Source: Gardnerella vaginalis (GTDB lineage: Bacteria; Actinomycetota; Actinomycetes; Actinomycetales; Bifidobacteriaceae). From it: a stretch of DNA of 50,623 bases. Positions 1 through 7,203 of this stretch are shown piece by piece (positions within the stretch are counted from its first letter, which is position 1; each line of letters opens with the position of its first letter). A program made the position numbers and the translations under genes. Location: contig CAMPUL010000008.1 in NCBI GenBank assembly GCA_946997215.1, forward strand, positions 1 through 50,623. The letters run 5' to 3'. Below the pieces are notes generated by a model. That model searched no databases and was not told where the DNA came from. It worked only from the letters and a program-made list of their open reading frames with translations.

Positions 1-6
1 TAGCTT

Positions 7-12
7 TATAAT
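7..12 (+). promoter_or_regulatory. -10 element of the rbpA promoter
   Basis: A perfect TATAAT lies 24 bases before the rbpA start codon, followed by an AAAGGAG ribosome binding site at 21-27. The matching -35 would fall outside the window, so only half the promoter can be judged. Confidence 0.5.
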
Positions 13-35
13 GGAAACTAAAAGGAGAATATAAT

Positions 36-383
36 ATGGCAGAACGCAGTTTACGTGGTATGAGCATTGGTGCAAAGTCGCTAGAATCCGACGATAATGT
101 TGATTTTGCAGCTCGTAATGATGTTACATATGTTTGTCCTAAAGGGCATAGGACTATTCTCCCGCTTGCTCAAGGTGCAGAAGTTCCAGAAGAGTGGGAA
201 TGCCGTTGTGGTGCTTTAGCGCATAAAGAAGGCGATGCAGATAGGCCAGATGATGATTTTAATAAGCCAGCTCGAACTCATTGGGATATGCTTTTAGAGC
301 GTAGAAGCGAAGAAGAGCTTAAAGCTTTGCTTGATAAGCGCTTGAAGATGCATCACGAAGGTTGGATTCCTGATTACGAGTAG
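36..383 (+). CDS. rbpA: RNA polymerase-binding protein RbpA
   Basis: RbpA is an actinobacterial general transcription factor that binds RNA polymerase and group 1/2 sigma factors and stabilises the open promoter complex. The 115-residue length is typical. Zinc-ligand candidates are C34 and H38 (CPKGH) and C56 and C58 (ECRCG). The charged C-terminal part, from about residue 72, matches the sigma-interaction domain, with a family-typical RTHWDML stretch and LLERRS. The start is supported by AAAGGAG eight bases upstream. The gene stands alone on the plus strand with a HAD phosphatase 92 bases downstream. Degenerate repeats follow the TAG stop. Confidence 0.95.
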   Translation: MAERSLRGMSIGAKSLESDDNVDFAARNDVTYVCPKGHRTILPLAQGAEVPEEWECRCGALAHKEGDADRPDDDFNKPARTHWDMLLERRSEEELKALLDKRLKMHHEGWIPDYE

Positions 384-415
384 TCTTTGCTGCGTAGTTT
401 TTTGTATAGTTTTTG
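378..415 (+). repeat. Degenerate 12-14 bp tandem repeat over the rbpA stop
   Basis: Three similar units, GAGTAGTCTTTGCT, GCGTAGTTTTTT and GTATAGTTTTTG, run head to tail. The first contains the rbpA TAG stop (381-383), and every unit carries a TAG. Similarity is modest, so chance resemblance in T-rich DNA is possible. Confidence 0.45.
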
Positions 416-475
416 CTTTAATTTTGCGATTAATCACTAATATTAATTATTAATTTAGGATTTTTAGGAAACGCC

Positions 476-1195
476 ATGAAAGTTGTTTTGCTTGATTTAG
501 ATGGCACTTTAACTCAATCTCATATGGGAATTATCGCATGTGCTAAAAAAGCTATGAGCGATTTAGGCATGCAAATTCCATGCGACGAAGAAATGATGTG
601 TTTTGTCGGGCCGTCTATTCTTGAATCTTTTCAACGAAATGGTATGCCAGAAGATTTGCAATTAGAAGGCGTAAAGTTATATCGAAAGTATTATTCCGAA
701 GTTGCAACTTTTACAGATCCTAAAAATCCTAGTGGTAGCAAAATCACTGGAAGCCTTTTAAATAGTGTTTATGAAGGCATTCCAGAACAATTAAAGAAAC
801 TACGTGAATTTGGATATTATCTTGCTACAGCATCTTGCAAGCCAGAATATCAAGTTAAACCTATTTGTGATTATTTTGGTTTAACAGATTTAATTGATGG
901 AATTTACGGCGCAAGTGCTGATATGTCTAGAATTAAAAAAGACCAAGTTATACGTTATGTTCTAAAAAATATTGGTTTTGACTATTCGCTAGACAAAGCA
1001 TTAATGGTTGGCGATCGATGGACGGACGCAGATGGCGCATCAGCTTGCTACATTGATTGTCTTGGTTGCGCTTGGGGTTACGCAGAGCCTGGTGAGCTTA
1101 AAAAGCACGGTGCTTATAGAATTATTGACAATGTTTGCGATTTAAGCATTGCTATTGATGAATATTTTGATAATTCTAATACTTTGCGCAAATAA
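476..1195 (+). CDS. HAD-family phosphatase (phosphoglycolate phosphatase-like)
   Basis: A 239-residue haloacid dehalogenase superfamily hydrolase. Motif I is DLDGTLT near residues 7-13 (nucleophile D7, acid D9), motif II/III is around TASCKPEY (about 119-126), and motif IV is MVGDRWTDADGA (about 177-188). A helical cap domain between motifs I and II fits the Gph/PGMB-like group. The substrate cannot be read from sequence; the protein could act on phosphoglycolate, a sugar phosphate or a nucleotide. An AGGA-containing stretch about ten bases upstream is a weak ribosome binding site. The gene converges with ftsR, with 210 bases of AT-rich DNA between them. Confidence 0.85.
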   Translation: MKVVLLDLDGTLTQSHMGIIACAKKAMSDLGMQIPCDEEMMCFVGPSILESFQRNGMPEDLQLEGVKLYRKYYSEVATFTDPKNPSGSKITGSLLNSVYEGIPEQLKKLREFGYYLATASCKPEYQVKPICDYFGLTDLIDGIYGASADMSRIKKDQVIRYVLKNIGFDYSLDKALMVGDRWTDADGASACYIDCLGCAWGYAEPGELKKHGAYRIIDNVCDLSIAIDEYFDNSNTLRK

Positions 1196-1224
1196 TATTT
1201 CTATATAAAAATAATTCTATATAA
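1190..1224 (+). repeat. Imperfect tandem duplication over the HAD gene stop
   Basis: AAATAATATTTCTATATAA at 1190-1208 is followed by AAATAATTCTATATAA at 1209-1224. The first copy holds the TAA stop (1193-1195). The rest of the 1196-1405 spacer is AT-rich, with one perfect 12-base palindrome, ATTAGTACTAAT, at 1287-1298. No clear terminator was seen. Confidence 0.6.
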
Positions 1225-1405
1225 GTATCCGATAATGTACGTTATGTCAGATTAGTTATAAAGTACAAACAAAACACTAGATAAGAATTAGTACTAATAC
1301 TCCACTTTTATTATTGTTATTATTTATTACTTTTAATATTTTATTATTCGAATATTTTCAATATGATATAGGTTTTAAGTAAGATTTTAAGATTTGAAAA
1401 TATTT

Positions 1406-1930
1406 TTAGTTTGAAGATTCTTTAGATAAATCAGCTCGTACTTGCTTAACAATGCATCCAACTGCGATTGCAAAAACAGCTGAGCCGCCTTCTAGCATGC
1501 TAAACATGTTTTCTTGATTATTGTTACATTCCATAACGGATTGACCATCGCAAATTATTGTCATGCGTTCAAGATGACTAACACTATAACAATTCAAAAA
1601 AACTATAGCTGTTGTAACGTTTGTAAGATTTACGCCAGCGTCTAAAAGTCGCTTAGCAACCGCCATAATAGAAATATCCTTAAAAGAATATAAACGCCTG
1701 GATCCAGACCCGTGAGAAGGATTAATAGAAGGCTCAATAATGTTTTTTCTAGCCCAATAGTCAAGTTGCCTATAGGTTATTCCAGCAATCTTCATTGCAA
1801 CGCTTCCGCGATATCCTACGGACTCTTCTCCGTCGCTAGAAAAAGCAAATAACTCCCCTTGCACTGGCTGATTATTAGATTCGTAGAAATCCGCCAGTGC
1901 ATTTTTACTAGAAGAGTTTTTTAACACCAT
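1406..1930 (-). CDS. ftsR: MerR-type regulator FtsR
   Basis: A 174-residue MerR-like DNA-binding protein. The winged helix-turn-helix spans about residues 45-115 (MKIAGITYRQLDYWARKN, then a SRRLYSFKDI wing). Position directly after the FHA protein gene matches the conserved garA-ftsR pair of mycobacteria (Rv1827-Rv1828) and corynebacteria, where FtsR is reported to activate ftsZ. The N-terminal 40 residues are low in conserved features and probably flexible. No Shine-Dalgarno is seen before the ATG, which lies 9 bases beyond the garA stop, so translation may be coupled. Its effector-binding C-terminal half gives no clue to a ligand. Confidence 0.8.
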   Translation of the reverse strand: MVLKNSSSKNALADFYESNNQPVQGELFAFSSDGEESVGYRGSVAMKIAGITYRQLDYWARKNIIEPSINPSHGSGSRRLYSFKDISIMAVAKRLLDAGVNLTNVTTAIVFLNCYSVSHLERMTIICDGQSVMECNNNQENMFSMLEGGSAVFAIAVGCIVKQVRADLSKESSN

Positions 1931-1949
1931 TATTGTTTATTATCGTTTA
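1930..1949. repeat. 10 bp tandem repeat at the garA stop
   Basis: Two 10-base units with one mismatch, TTATTGTTTA (1930-1939) and TTATCGTTTA (1940-1949), on the plus strand. The second unit starts exactly at the garA stop codon (1940-1942 on the minus strand). The first fills the garA-ftsR gap and touches the ftsR start. Confidence 0.6.
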
Positions 1950-2380
1950 CTAACAGCACTTTGTGTAAAGAACATTAAGCGATATTTGCCAATCATAATC
2001 TCATCGCCATTATTAAGAACTGCTTCATCAACTCGATTACGATTAACATAGGTTCCGTTTAAGCTGCCCGCATCTGCAATGCTAAAAACGTTTCCATTCC
2101 TTCTAAACACTGCATGCGCTCTAGAAACAGTAGAATCGTCGAGCATAATATCTGCTCTGGAATCACGCCCAACCGATACAACATCTTCGTCTAGCAAATA
2201 ACGAGACCCAGAAACTGCCCCACGTGTAGAAATAAGCAAAGCGGTGCCTGGCAGTAGTTTTGCTATTGTGTCTAAATCATCCTGCTTTAGAGGGCGGTCT
2301 GCACTAGAATTTACAGGAATAGTTATTGCTGGCATGCCAATAATGGTTGTTTCGCCAGCTGTAGGAATAGGTTCAGTCAT
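1940..2380 (-). CDS. garA: FHA-domain regulator of the GarA/OdhI family
   Basis: A 146-residue protein with a disordered N-terminus and a C-terminal FHA phosphothreonine-binding domain (about residues 50-140). FHA signature residues are present: G71-R72, S86-R87-A-H89 and N108-G-T110. An ETT motif at residues 10-12 corresponds to the ETT phospho-site of GarA/OdhI, phosphorylated by PknB/PknG in relatives, which makes the FHA domain bind its own tail and switches off inhibition of 2-oxoglutarate metabolism. The residues after ETT differ from the usual ETTSVFR. The neighbours are the DUF881/sbp genes and ftsR, as in mycobacteria. The target here is unknown, because bifidobacteria generally lack 2-oxoglutarate dehydrogenase. 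Confidence 0.85.
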   Translation of the reverse strand: MTEPIPTAGETTIIGMPAITIPVNSSADRPLKQDDLDTIAKLLPGTALLISTRGAVSGSRYLLDEDVVSVGRDSRADIMLDDSTVSRAHAVFRRNGNVFSIADAGSLNGTYVNRNRVDEAVLNNGDEIMIGKYRLMFFTQSAVSKR

Positions 2381-2398
2381 AATTGCTATTTTACCTTC

Positions 2399-3280
2399 TT
2401 ATTCGACCGGTTTTGCATATTGATACTGTTTTGGTTCGCGTGTTGAACGAATCTCAACCTCTTCAGGCGTTGAAACGTATACGGAAGCGCCAAATTTAAC
2501 TTTTAATCTAGATCCAACTCCCCCTGCAATATTTACGGCGTTTTGCAAATTTTGCGCATCGCCAATAGCCTTAACTATGTAAGGAGGATTTATCTCGATT
2601 CCATCACACAGCAATCCATGCTTAGTGTCGGAAATGTAGCTAGAAGTCACAATACGAATATCGTTAATAGACATAACTTCCACACCAGCATTGCGAAGCT
2701 CTTCTATAAGCTGAAACATAGTTGCAGCATCTACGCGCTCTTTTTCTCCAGCTGTAATATGAATAATAACACCTTTTCCAATTGCTGGAAGACGACCAGA
2801 AATCAAGCCGCTTGTTTGCGAATTTTGCTTAGCAATTCTAGCAGCTTCTTCTTGCTTATTCACAGATGCTTTTAGAGAATTAAGCTGACTTGTTAATTCA
2901 AACTTTCGTTGTTCAAGATTTTGTATTTGAGAATTAGTTTCCGTGATCAATCGTGTAAGTTCGTCTTCGCTCATAGTTTGGTACACAAGAGCACTTCGAT
3001 TTACTTGAATCATATATGCAAAGCTAAGAAGAGCACAAAGAAGCATAACAAGCAAGCCTGTTAGAATGCGCGTTCTAGTAACATGACCTTGCAAAGATGG
3101 CTTATTTTTGCGCTTAACGATTGGGAAGGAACCCGTTTGCGTGCGGTCGCTTTCTCTATCTTTAGCATGCTGGCGATGAAGCCGTTTAACAATATTGTCT
3201 ATATTTTTATCAATATTATTATCGCTTAATTCATTGTTTTTTACGCTGTTTTTTGAAGTATTCGCAAGTGGATGTTTCAT
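2399..3280 (-). CDS. DUF881 membrane protein, first copy next to garA
   Basis: A 293-residue protein in the order: charged cytoplasmic N-terminus (1-70), one membrane helix (about 72-90), extracytoplasmic coiled coil (about 103-152), then the DUF881 domain (about 160-290). The function is unknown. The same DUF881-Sbp-DUF881 set lies beside divIB and ftsAZ in Bacillus (ylxW, ylxX, sbp), suggesting an envelope or division role. The start is supported by AGGGGA four bases before the ATG. This ribosome binding site sits inside a 13-base duplication that also covers the end of sbp. It corresponds to mycobacterial Rv1825 by gene order. Confidence 0.85.
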   Translation of the reverse strand: MKHPLANTSKNSVKNNELSDNNIDKNIDNIVKRLHRQHAKDRESDRTQTGSFPIVKRKNKPSLQGHVTRTRILTGLLVMLLCALLSFAYMIQVNRSALVYQTMSEDELTRLITETNSQIQNLEQRKFELTSQLNSLKASVNKQEEAARIAKQNSQTSGLISGRLPAIGKGVIIHITAGEKERVDAATMFQLIEELRNAGVEVMSINDIRIVTSSYISDTKHGLLCDGIEINPPYIVKAIGDAQNLQNAVNIAGGVGSRLKVKFGASVYVSTPEEVEIRSTREPKQYQYAKPVE

Positions 3281-3305
3281 ATTATCCCCTGAATCTATCC
3301 CCTAA
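3280..3305. repeat. Imperfect 13 bp duplication at the sbp stop
   Basis: TATTATCCCCTGA (3280-3292) and ATCTATCCCCTAA (3293-3305) share an exact TATCCCCT core. On the minus strand one copy holds the sbp TAG stop and the other provides the AGGGGA ribosome binding site of the next gene. Confidence 0.5.
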
Positions 3306-3627
3306 ATATAAAACGACGAATTGCAGAAACGTTAGAGAAGATTCGTATTCCTAAAACAACAATAACAGCCGTTTGCAATTGTGCACCAACTCCAAGCTGG
3401 TTGCCAAGCAAAACTAAAAGCGTTGCAGCAATAACATTTGAGAAGAACGAAATAACAAACACTTTGTCGGAAAAGCTGCGCTCAAAATAGGCTCTAGCAG
3501 CGCCAAGAAGAGCATCTAGTGCAGCAAGCACCATGATTGGCAAATACGGTTGAATAACCACTGGAATATCTGGATGCACAACAATACCAATAAGTGCTCC
3601 TAAAATCAATCCAAGAATAGCTGTCAT
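3295..3627 (-). CDS. sbp: Small basic protein Sbp (DUF1290)
   Basis: A 110-residue hydrophobic protein of the small basic protein family. There are about three membrane helices (about 2-18, 26-42 and 57-76), with a further hydrophobic stretch near 84-94 and a basic C-terminus ending RRFIFRG. The family has no known biochemical activity. It is consistently encoded between two DUF881 genes, as here, next to ftsA/ftsZ in Firmicutes and next to pgsA/garA in Actinobacteria. A ribosome binding site (AGGAAATAGG) lies just upstream, within a 9-base tandem repeat. Confidence 0.9.
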   Translation of the reverse strand: MTAILGLILGALIGIVVHPDIPVVIQPYLPIMVLAALDALLGAARAYFERSFSDKVFVISFFSNVIAATLLVLLGNQLGVGAQLQTAVIVVLGIRIFSNVSAIRRFIFRG

Positions 3628-3629
3628 AA

Positions 3630-3663
3630 CCTATTTCCTATCTTTCCTATTTTTCTATCTTCT
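3630..3663. repeat. 9 bp tandem repeat at the stop of the second DUF881 gene
   Basis: Plus-strand units CCTATTT, CCTATCTTT, CCTATTTTT and CTATCTTCT run from 3630 to 3663. The last begins at the stop codon of the DUF881 gene (3655-3657), and the upstream units form the purine-rich leader and ribosome binding site of sbp. Confidence 0.55.
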
Positions 3664-4686
3664 ACTCGTCAACTCTTTTGCAAAATTTACTTCTCCCGTT
3701 CCAGCTGCCGATAACTTTAAGTTATTAGTAGCTGAGACTTGTGGATTAATGCCAGCATTTGTAAGAGATGTAAACCATTCAGAATGCTTTTGAGAATTTA
3801 ACTTTTCAATAAGGCTTGAGCTGTCTCCTATTGCCTCAATCGTATACGGGCTTTGAGTTTGATTAACTCCAACAAGAATCGTGGATCCTGCAGTACGAAT
3901 CGATGTTTGAGAACCAATCCTGTATCCGTTAATTGATATTGCTTCTGCTCCAGCATCCCAAAGAATAGAAACAAAGATTTGAATATCTCTATCGGTAACA
4001 ACCTTGATTCTAGCGCCTTTAGACATTTCTCTAGGAAGAGAACCATTAGAAACATCGTTACTTGCAGAAATAGGATTTGCAATAGTCAAAACAACACCAG
4101 GGCCATATACAGCGTGAGTGCCATTAGTCATGTTGTCGGATTTATCAACTTGATTTTCGTACGGAGTGTTAATTCTTTTAGACTCTTTATCTACACTAGC
4201 GCGAAGCTTTGCAACTTCTTTAACAAGATTGTCGAATCTGCTTGCGCGAGTCGTAAGCTCGTTCGCTAAAGATACGCGTATAGCTTTACGCGAATCAGCG
4301 TGTAGTTTACGTACGAATTGACTACCAACAGTACCAACCGCAATGCAAATTACAAAAACAATTATTCTTGTAATCCAAAGACTAATCTTGCTAACATTTT
4401 GCTTATTTAGTCTAGAATCCATAAAAAGCGGATCAACTGGCCTGTTGCTTAAATCATCTATTAGTCTAAGAGAATAATCTTCAAGCCTACGATGCCTATC
4501 TCGATGCGACGAAAAAGTATACGATGAATTTGTAACATGATGAGCGCCTAAACCAAACACGGACTTAGAAAATACTGCTCTGCGTTTAGAAAACAAAACA
4601 ACAGTTGGAGCAGGAAAAGACTCTGGGATTGTGCCACTAGAGGCATGATCCCCACTTTTATTTAGCTTAGAAGTCTTTTCCACCAT
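3655..4686 (-). CDS. DUF881 membrane protein, second copy next to pgsA
   Basis: A 343-residue paralogue of the other DUF881 protein. It has a long basic, Ser-rich cytoplasmic tail (1-100) containing RPVDPLFMD, a single membrane helix (about 101-121), a short coiled coil (about 138-170) and an extracytoplasmic DUF881 domain (about 190-320) with AEAISINGYRI. By gene order it corresponds to mycobacterial Rv1823. It is encoded between pgsA and sbp and is probably co-transcribed with them. Its function is unknown; topology and synteny suggest a membrane scaffold around Sbp. No strong ribosome binding site is seen upstream of the ATG. Confidence 0.85.
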   Translation of the reverse strand: MVEKTSKLNKSGDHASSGTIPESFPAPTVVLFSKRRAVFSKSVFGLGAHHVTNSSYTFSSHRDRHRRLEDYSLRLIDDLSNRPVDPLFMDSRLNKQNVSKISLWITRIIVFVICIAVGTVGSQFVRKLHADSRKAIRVSLANELTTRASRFDNLVKEVAKLRASVDKESKRINTPYENQVDKSDNMTNGTHAVYGPGVVLTIANPISASNDVSNGSLPREMSKGARIKVVTDRDIQIFVSILWDAGAEAISINGYRIGSQTSIRTAGSTILVGVNQTQSPYTIEAIGDSSSLIEKLNSQKHSEWFTSLTNAGINPQVSATNNLKLSAAGTGEVNFAKELTSRR

Positions 4687-4730
4687 GATTTATCCGTTGC
4701 TATTAACTCGTTTTCAAAAAATCGTAAGGA

Positions 4731-5333
4731 TTATTTAGCCTTTTTTATTAGTAGCTTATAAGCTTGTATACAATATAGTATTCCTGCAAACCAATAAAGT
4801 GTGATTCCCCAAATTGCGCACGCTATTGCAGCAGCATATAGAATAAGCATTGGCTCTGCTGCAATAGCGAAAACAATCATAAATAGAACGATAGTTACCA
4901 TTAGCAATGCTGTTCCAGTTTTGCCCATAAAATTAACAGGCAAAGGGCCATAGTCGTATTGTGCAAGAATCACAATTAAAATTGCCATTATTGCGTCTCG
5001 CAAAACAACTAAAGCTAATGCCCACCAAGGTATAATCTTTGCAAATGCTAAAGCTAATGTGCTGCAAACTATAAGAAGCCTATCTGCAATAGGGTCTAGA
5101 ATCTGGCCTAATTTGCTAACTTGATTAAAAGTTCTTGCAATATAACCGTCAATACAATCAGAAAGTGCAGCTATTGCAAGAACAATTAAAGCAGGCCACA
5201 TTTTGTGTTGCGCAATTAAAACAGCAAGATAAGGTATTGAGCATATTCTTAAAAAGCTAATAACATTAGGCACAGTAAGAACTCGATTAAGCGCTTCAGG
5301 ACTATATTCCTGACTATAAACGAATTTGACCAT
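4731..5333 (-). CDS. pgsA: CDP-alcohol phosphatidyltransferase (PgsA-like)
   Basis: A 200-residue integral membrane enzyme that moves a phosphatidyl group from CDP-diacylglycerol to an alcohol, most likely glycerol-3-phosphate in phosphatidylglycerol or cardiolipin synthesis. The full CDP-alcohol motif is present: D59, D62, G63, A66, R67, G76, D80 and D84. Five to six membrane helices follow the usual plan. It sits between rpe and the DUF881/sbp genes, where mycobacteria have pgsA2. The exact acceptor alcohol cannot be settled from sequence. CdsA, which makes the CDP-diacylglycerol substrate, is encoded upstream in the same series. Confidence 0.88.
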   Translation of the reverse strand: MVKFVYSQEYSPEALNRVLTVPNVISFLRICSIPYLAVLIAQHKMWPALIVLAIAALSDCIDGYIARTFNQVSKLGQILDPIADRLLIVCSTLALAFAKIIPWWALALVVLRDAIMAILIVILAQYDYGPLPVNFMGKTGTALLMVTIVLFMIVFAIAAEPMLILYAAAIACAIWGITLYWFAGILYCIQAYKLLIKKAK

Positions 5334-5428
5334 ACCTAATTTCCTTAAAACTTGCTAAAAATAAAATTTTCAATACTAATACTATTGCGAATAATAAAAT
5401 ATTGGGGCACTTTTATGCCCCAATATTT

Positions 5429-6103
5429 CTATGCGCGCCAAGCTTCTTGAGCAATATTACGAATAGAATCAATTGCTTGAGCTGGGCTACTTGCTCCGTA
5501 AACTGCAGAGCCAGCAACAAGAACATCTGCTCCAGCTTGTGCAACAGTTGCAGCAGTAGATGGGCTAACACCGCCATCAACCTGAATATGTGTGCTTAAT
5601 CCGCGGCGCGTAATCTCATCGCGTAAACGGCGAACCTTGTTCATTTGATTACTCAAGAACTTTTGACCACCAAAACCAGGCTCAACAGTCATAATAAGAA
5701 CCATGTCAAACTCGTCTAAAATATCGAAAATAGGCTCAACTGGCTCGGCCGGTCGAACTGCAAAGCAAGCTTTGCAACCCATATCTCTAAGCTGACGCGC
5801 AAGACGCACAGGAGCGTGAGTTGCACCCATGTGGAAGCTAACAGAATCAGCCCCAAGCTTAGCGTATTCTGGTGCCCAACGGTCTGGGTCTTCAATCATC
5901 AAATGAACATCTACAGGAAGATTAGTAACTTCGCAAATGCGCTTTACAATCGGCTCCCCCAAAGTTAAATTCGGTACAAAATGATGATCCATAACGTCAA
6001 CGTGAACAAGATCAGCATTTGAAATTGCTATAAGATCTCTTTCAAGATTGCAAAAATCTGCAGAAAGAATACTAGGTGCTATTTGTATATTCATGTGTTC
6101 CAT
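5429..6103 (-). CDS. rpe: Ribulose-phosphate 3-epimerase
   Basis: A 224-residue TIM-barrel enzyme interconverting ribulose-5-phosphate and xylulose-5-phosphate, a step feeding the bifid shunt and nucleotide synthesis. Motifs include APSILSADF at the N-terminus, HVDVMDHHFVPN with metal ligands (about 35-46), HLMIEDPDRW, TVEPGFGGQKF (about 139-149) and QVDGGV near the C-terminus with its catalytic Asp. Length is usual. The start is ambiguous: M1 (6103) has no clear ribosome binding site, while M4 (6094) has GGA four bases upstream. It lies between lgt and pgsA. Confidence 0.95.
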   Translation of the reverse strand: MEHMNIQIAPSILSADFCNLERDLIAISNADLVHVDVMDHHFVPNLTLGEPIVKRICEVTNLPVDVHLMIEDPDRWAPEYAKLGADSVSFHMGATHAPVRLARQLRDMGCKACFAVRPAEPVEPIFDILDEFDMVLIMTVEPGFGGQKFLSNQMNKVRRLRDEITRRGLSTHIQVDGGVSPSTAATVAQAGADVLVAGSAVYGASSPAQAIDSIRNIAQEAWRA

Positions 6104-6131
6104 TCTAAGAAAAGCAAGCGACTAGAAAAAC

Positions 6132-6152
6132 AAAATCTAACTAAAACTAACT
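6132..6152. repeat. 10-11 bp tandem repeat over the lgt stop
   Basis: AAAATCTAACT (6132-6142) followed by AAAACTAACT (6143-6152) on the plus strand; the lgt TAG stop (minus strand, 6147-6149) lies within the second unit. Confidence 0.5.
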
Positions 6153-7106
6153 ATTTAACTTAGATTCCTCTTTGACTTCTCTTTTAGAAACCATTTTTGT
6201 TTTGGATTGAAGTTCGCGCTCACGTTCGTATGCAGTAATGTCGATTAAACGGTTCACAAGATTTACTCGCGATTTTTTACTATTTTGCAAAATAACAAAA
6301 ACAATAATCGAAGCAATAAAAATAACAATCGATACCCAAACGTTAATTCTTACTCCAAGGAAAGTGTGTGAAAAATCAATACGTAAAGCTTCAATCCACA
6401 TTCTTCCAGCTGTATACCACATTACGTAAAGAACAAACTCGGAACCAGACTTAAGCTTGCTTTTAAGCGCTTTACTAAAGCATATAAGCAAAGCAGCACC
6501 TGCAAAATTCCAAAGCATCTCGTACAAAAACGTTGGGTGAAAAAGTGTGCCTTCTGGGCACGTAAGACCGTCGTAGCATCTTTCACTGTGACCAATTGCG
6601 TTTGACGCCGAATAATTAAGTTTTAATCCCCATGGAAGTGTTGTAGGAGCGCCATAAAGTTCTTGATTAAACCAATTGCCTAAGCGCCCTATTCCTTGAG
6701 CTACAAGCAATGCAGGAGCTGCACAATCAGCAAGTAGACTTATAGGATATTTTCTGTACACGCAAAATGCACTAGCAGCCAAAGAGCCAAGTATTACTCC
6801 GCCCCAGATTCCAAGTCCACCATTCCAAATCCTAAAAATTTCTAGAAAATCGCCATTTGCGCCAAAAAACTTCTCTGGAGTTGTAATAACGTGATATAGA
6901 CGTGCACCAACAATTCCCATAGGAAGACTTACAAGAGCTATATCTAGAATTTGGTTAAAATCTCCGCCTTCTCGCTTCCATCTGCGATTAGCAATCCAAA
7001 TTGCAACTAGTGCTCCAGCAAGAATCGAAAGCGCATAAAATCTTAATGTAATAGGTCCGAATGTAATTTGAGAAATACTTGGACTAGGAATAGCGCAAAT
7101 TGTCAT
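6147..7106 (-). CDS. lgt: Prolipoprotein diacylglyceryl transferase
   Basis: Lgt attaches diacylglycerol from phosphatidylglycerol to the lipobox cysteine of prelipoproteins in the membrane; GluB in this window is a likely substrate. The 319-residue protein has seven or so membrane helices. The Lgt signature GRLGNWFNQELYG is at about residues 140-152, and the RLYHV stretch (about 69-73) holds the family-conserved His. The C-terminal 45 residues are a charged tail longer than in E. coli Lgt. A ribosome binding site, AAAGGAAAG, precedes the ATG. Its neighbours cdsA and pgsA supply the phosphatidylglycerol donor. Confidence 0.95.
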   Translation of the reverse strand: MTICAIPSPSISQITFGPITLRFYALSILAGALVAIWIANRRWKREGGDFNQILDIALVSLPMGIVGARLYHVITTPEKFFGANGDFLEIFRIWNGGLGIWGGVILGSLAASAFCVYRKYPISLLADCAAPALLVAQGIGRLGNWFNQELYGAPTTLPWGLKLNYSASNAIGHSERCYDGLTCPEGTLFHPTFLYEMLWNFAGAALLICFSKALKSKLKSGSEFVLYVMWYTAGRMWIEALRIDFSHTFLGVRINVWVSIVIFIASIIVFVILQNSKKSRVNLVNRLIDITAYERERELQSKTKMVSKREVKEESKLNS

Positions 7107-7170
7107 ATTCTTTACTTTCCTTTATTTTCTTTTACTTTCAACAAAACATAAGGACTTTTGTTAAAACGTT

Positions 7171-7198
7171 TAATTGGTAAATTCTAATTGGTAAAAAC
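7171..7198. repeat. 14 bp tandem repeat downstream of cdsA
   Basis: TAATTGGTAAATTC (7171-7184) and TAATTGGTAAAAAC (7185-7198) fill part of the lgt-cdsA spacer, ending six bases from the cdsA stop. Confidence 0.6.
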
Positions 7199-7203
7199 TA
7201 ATA

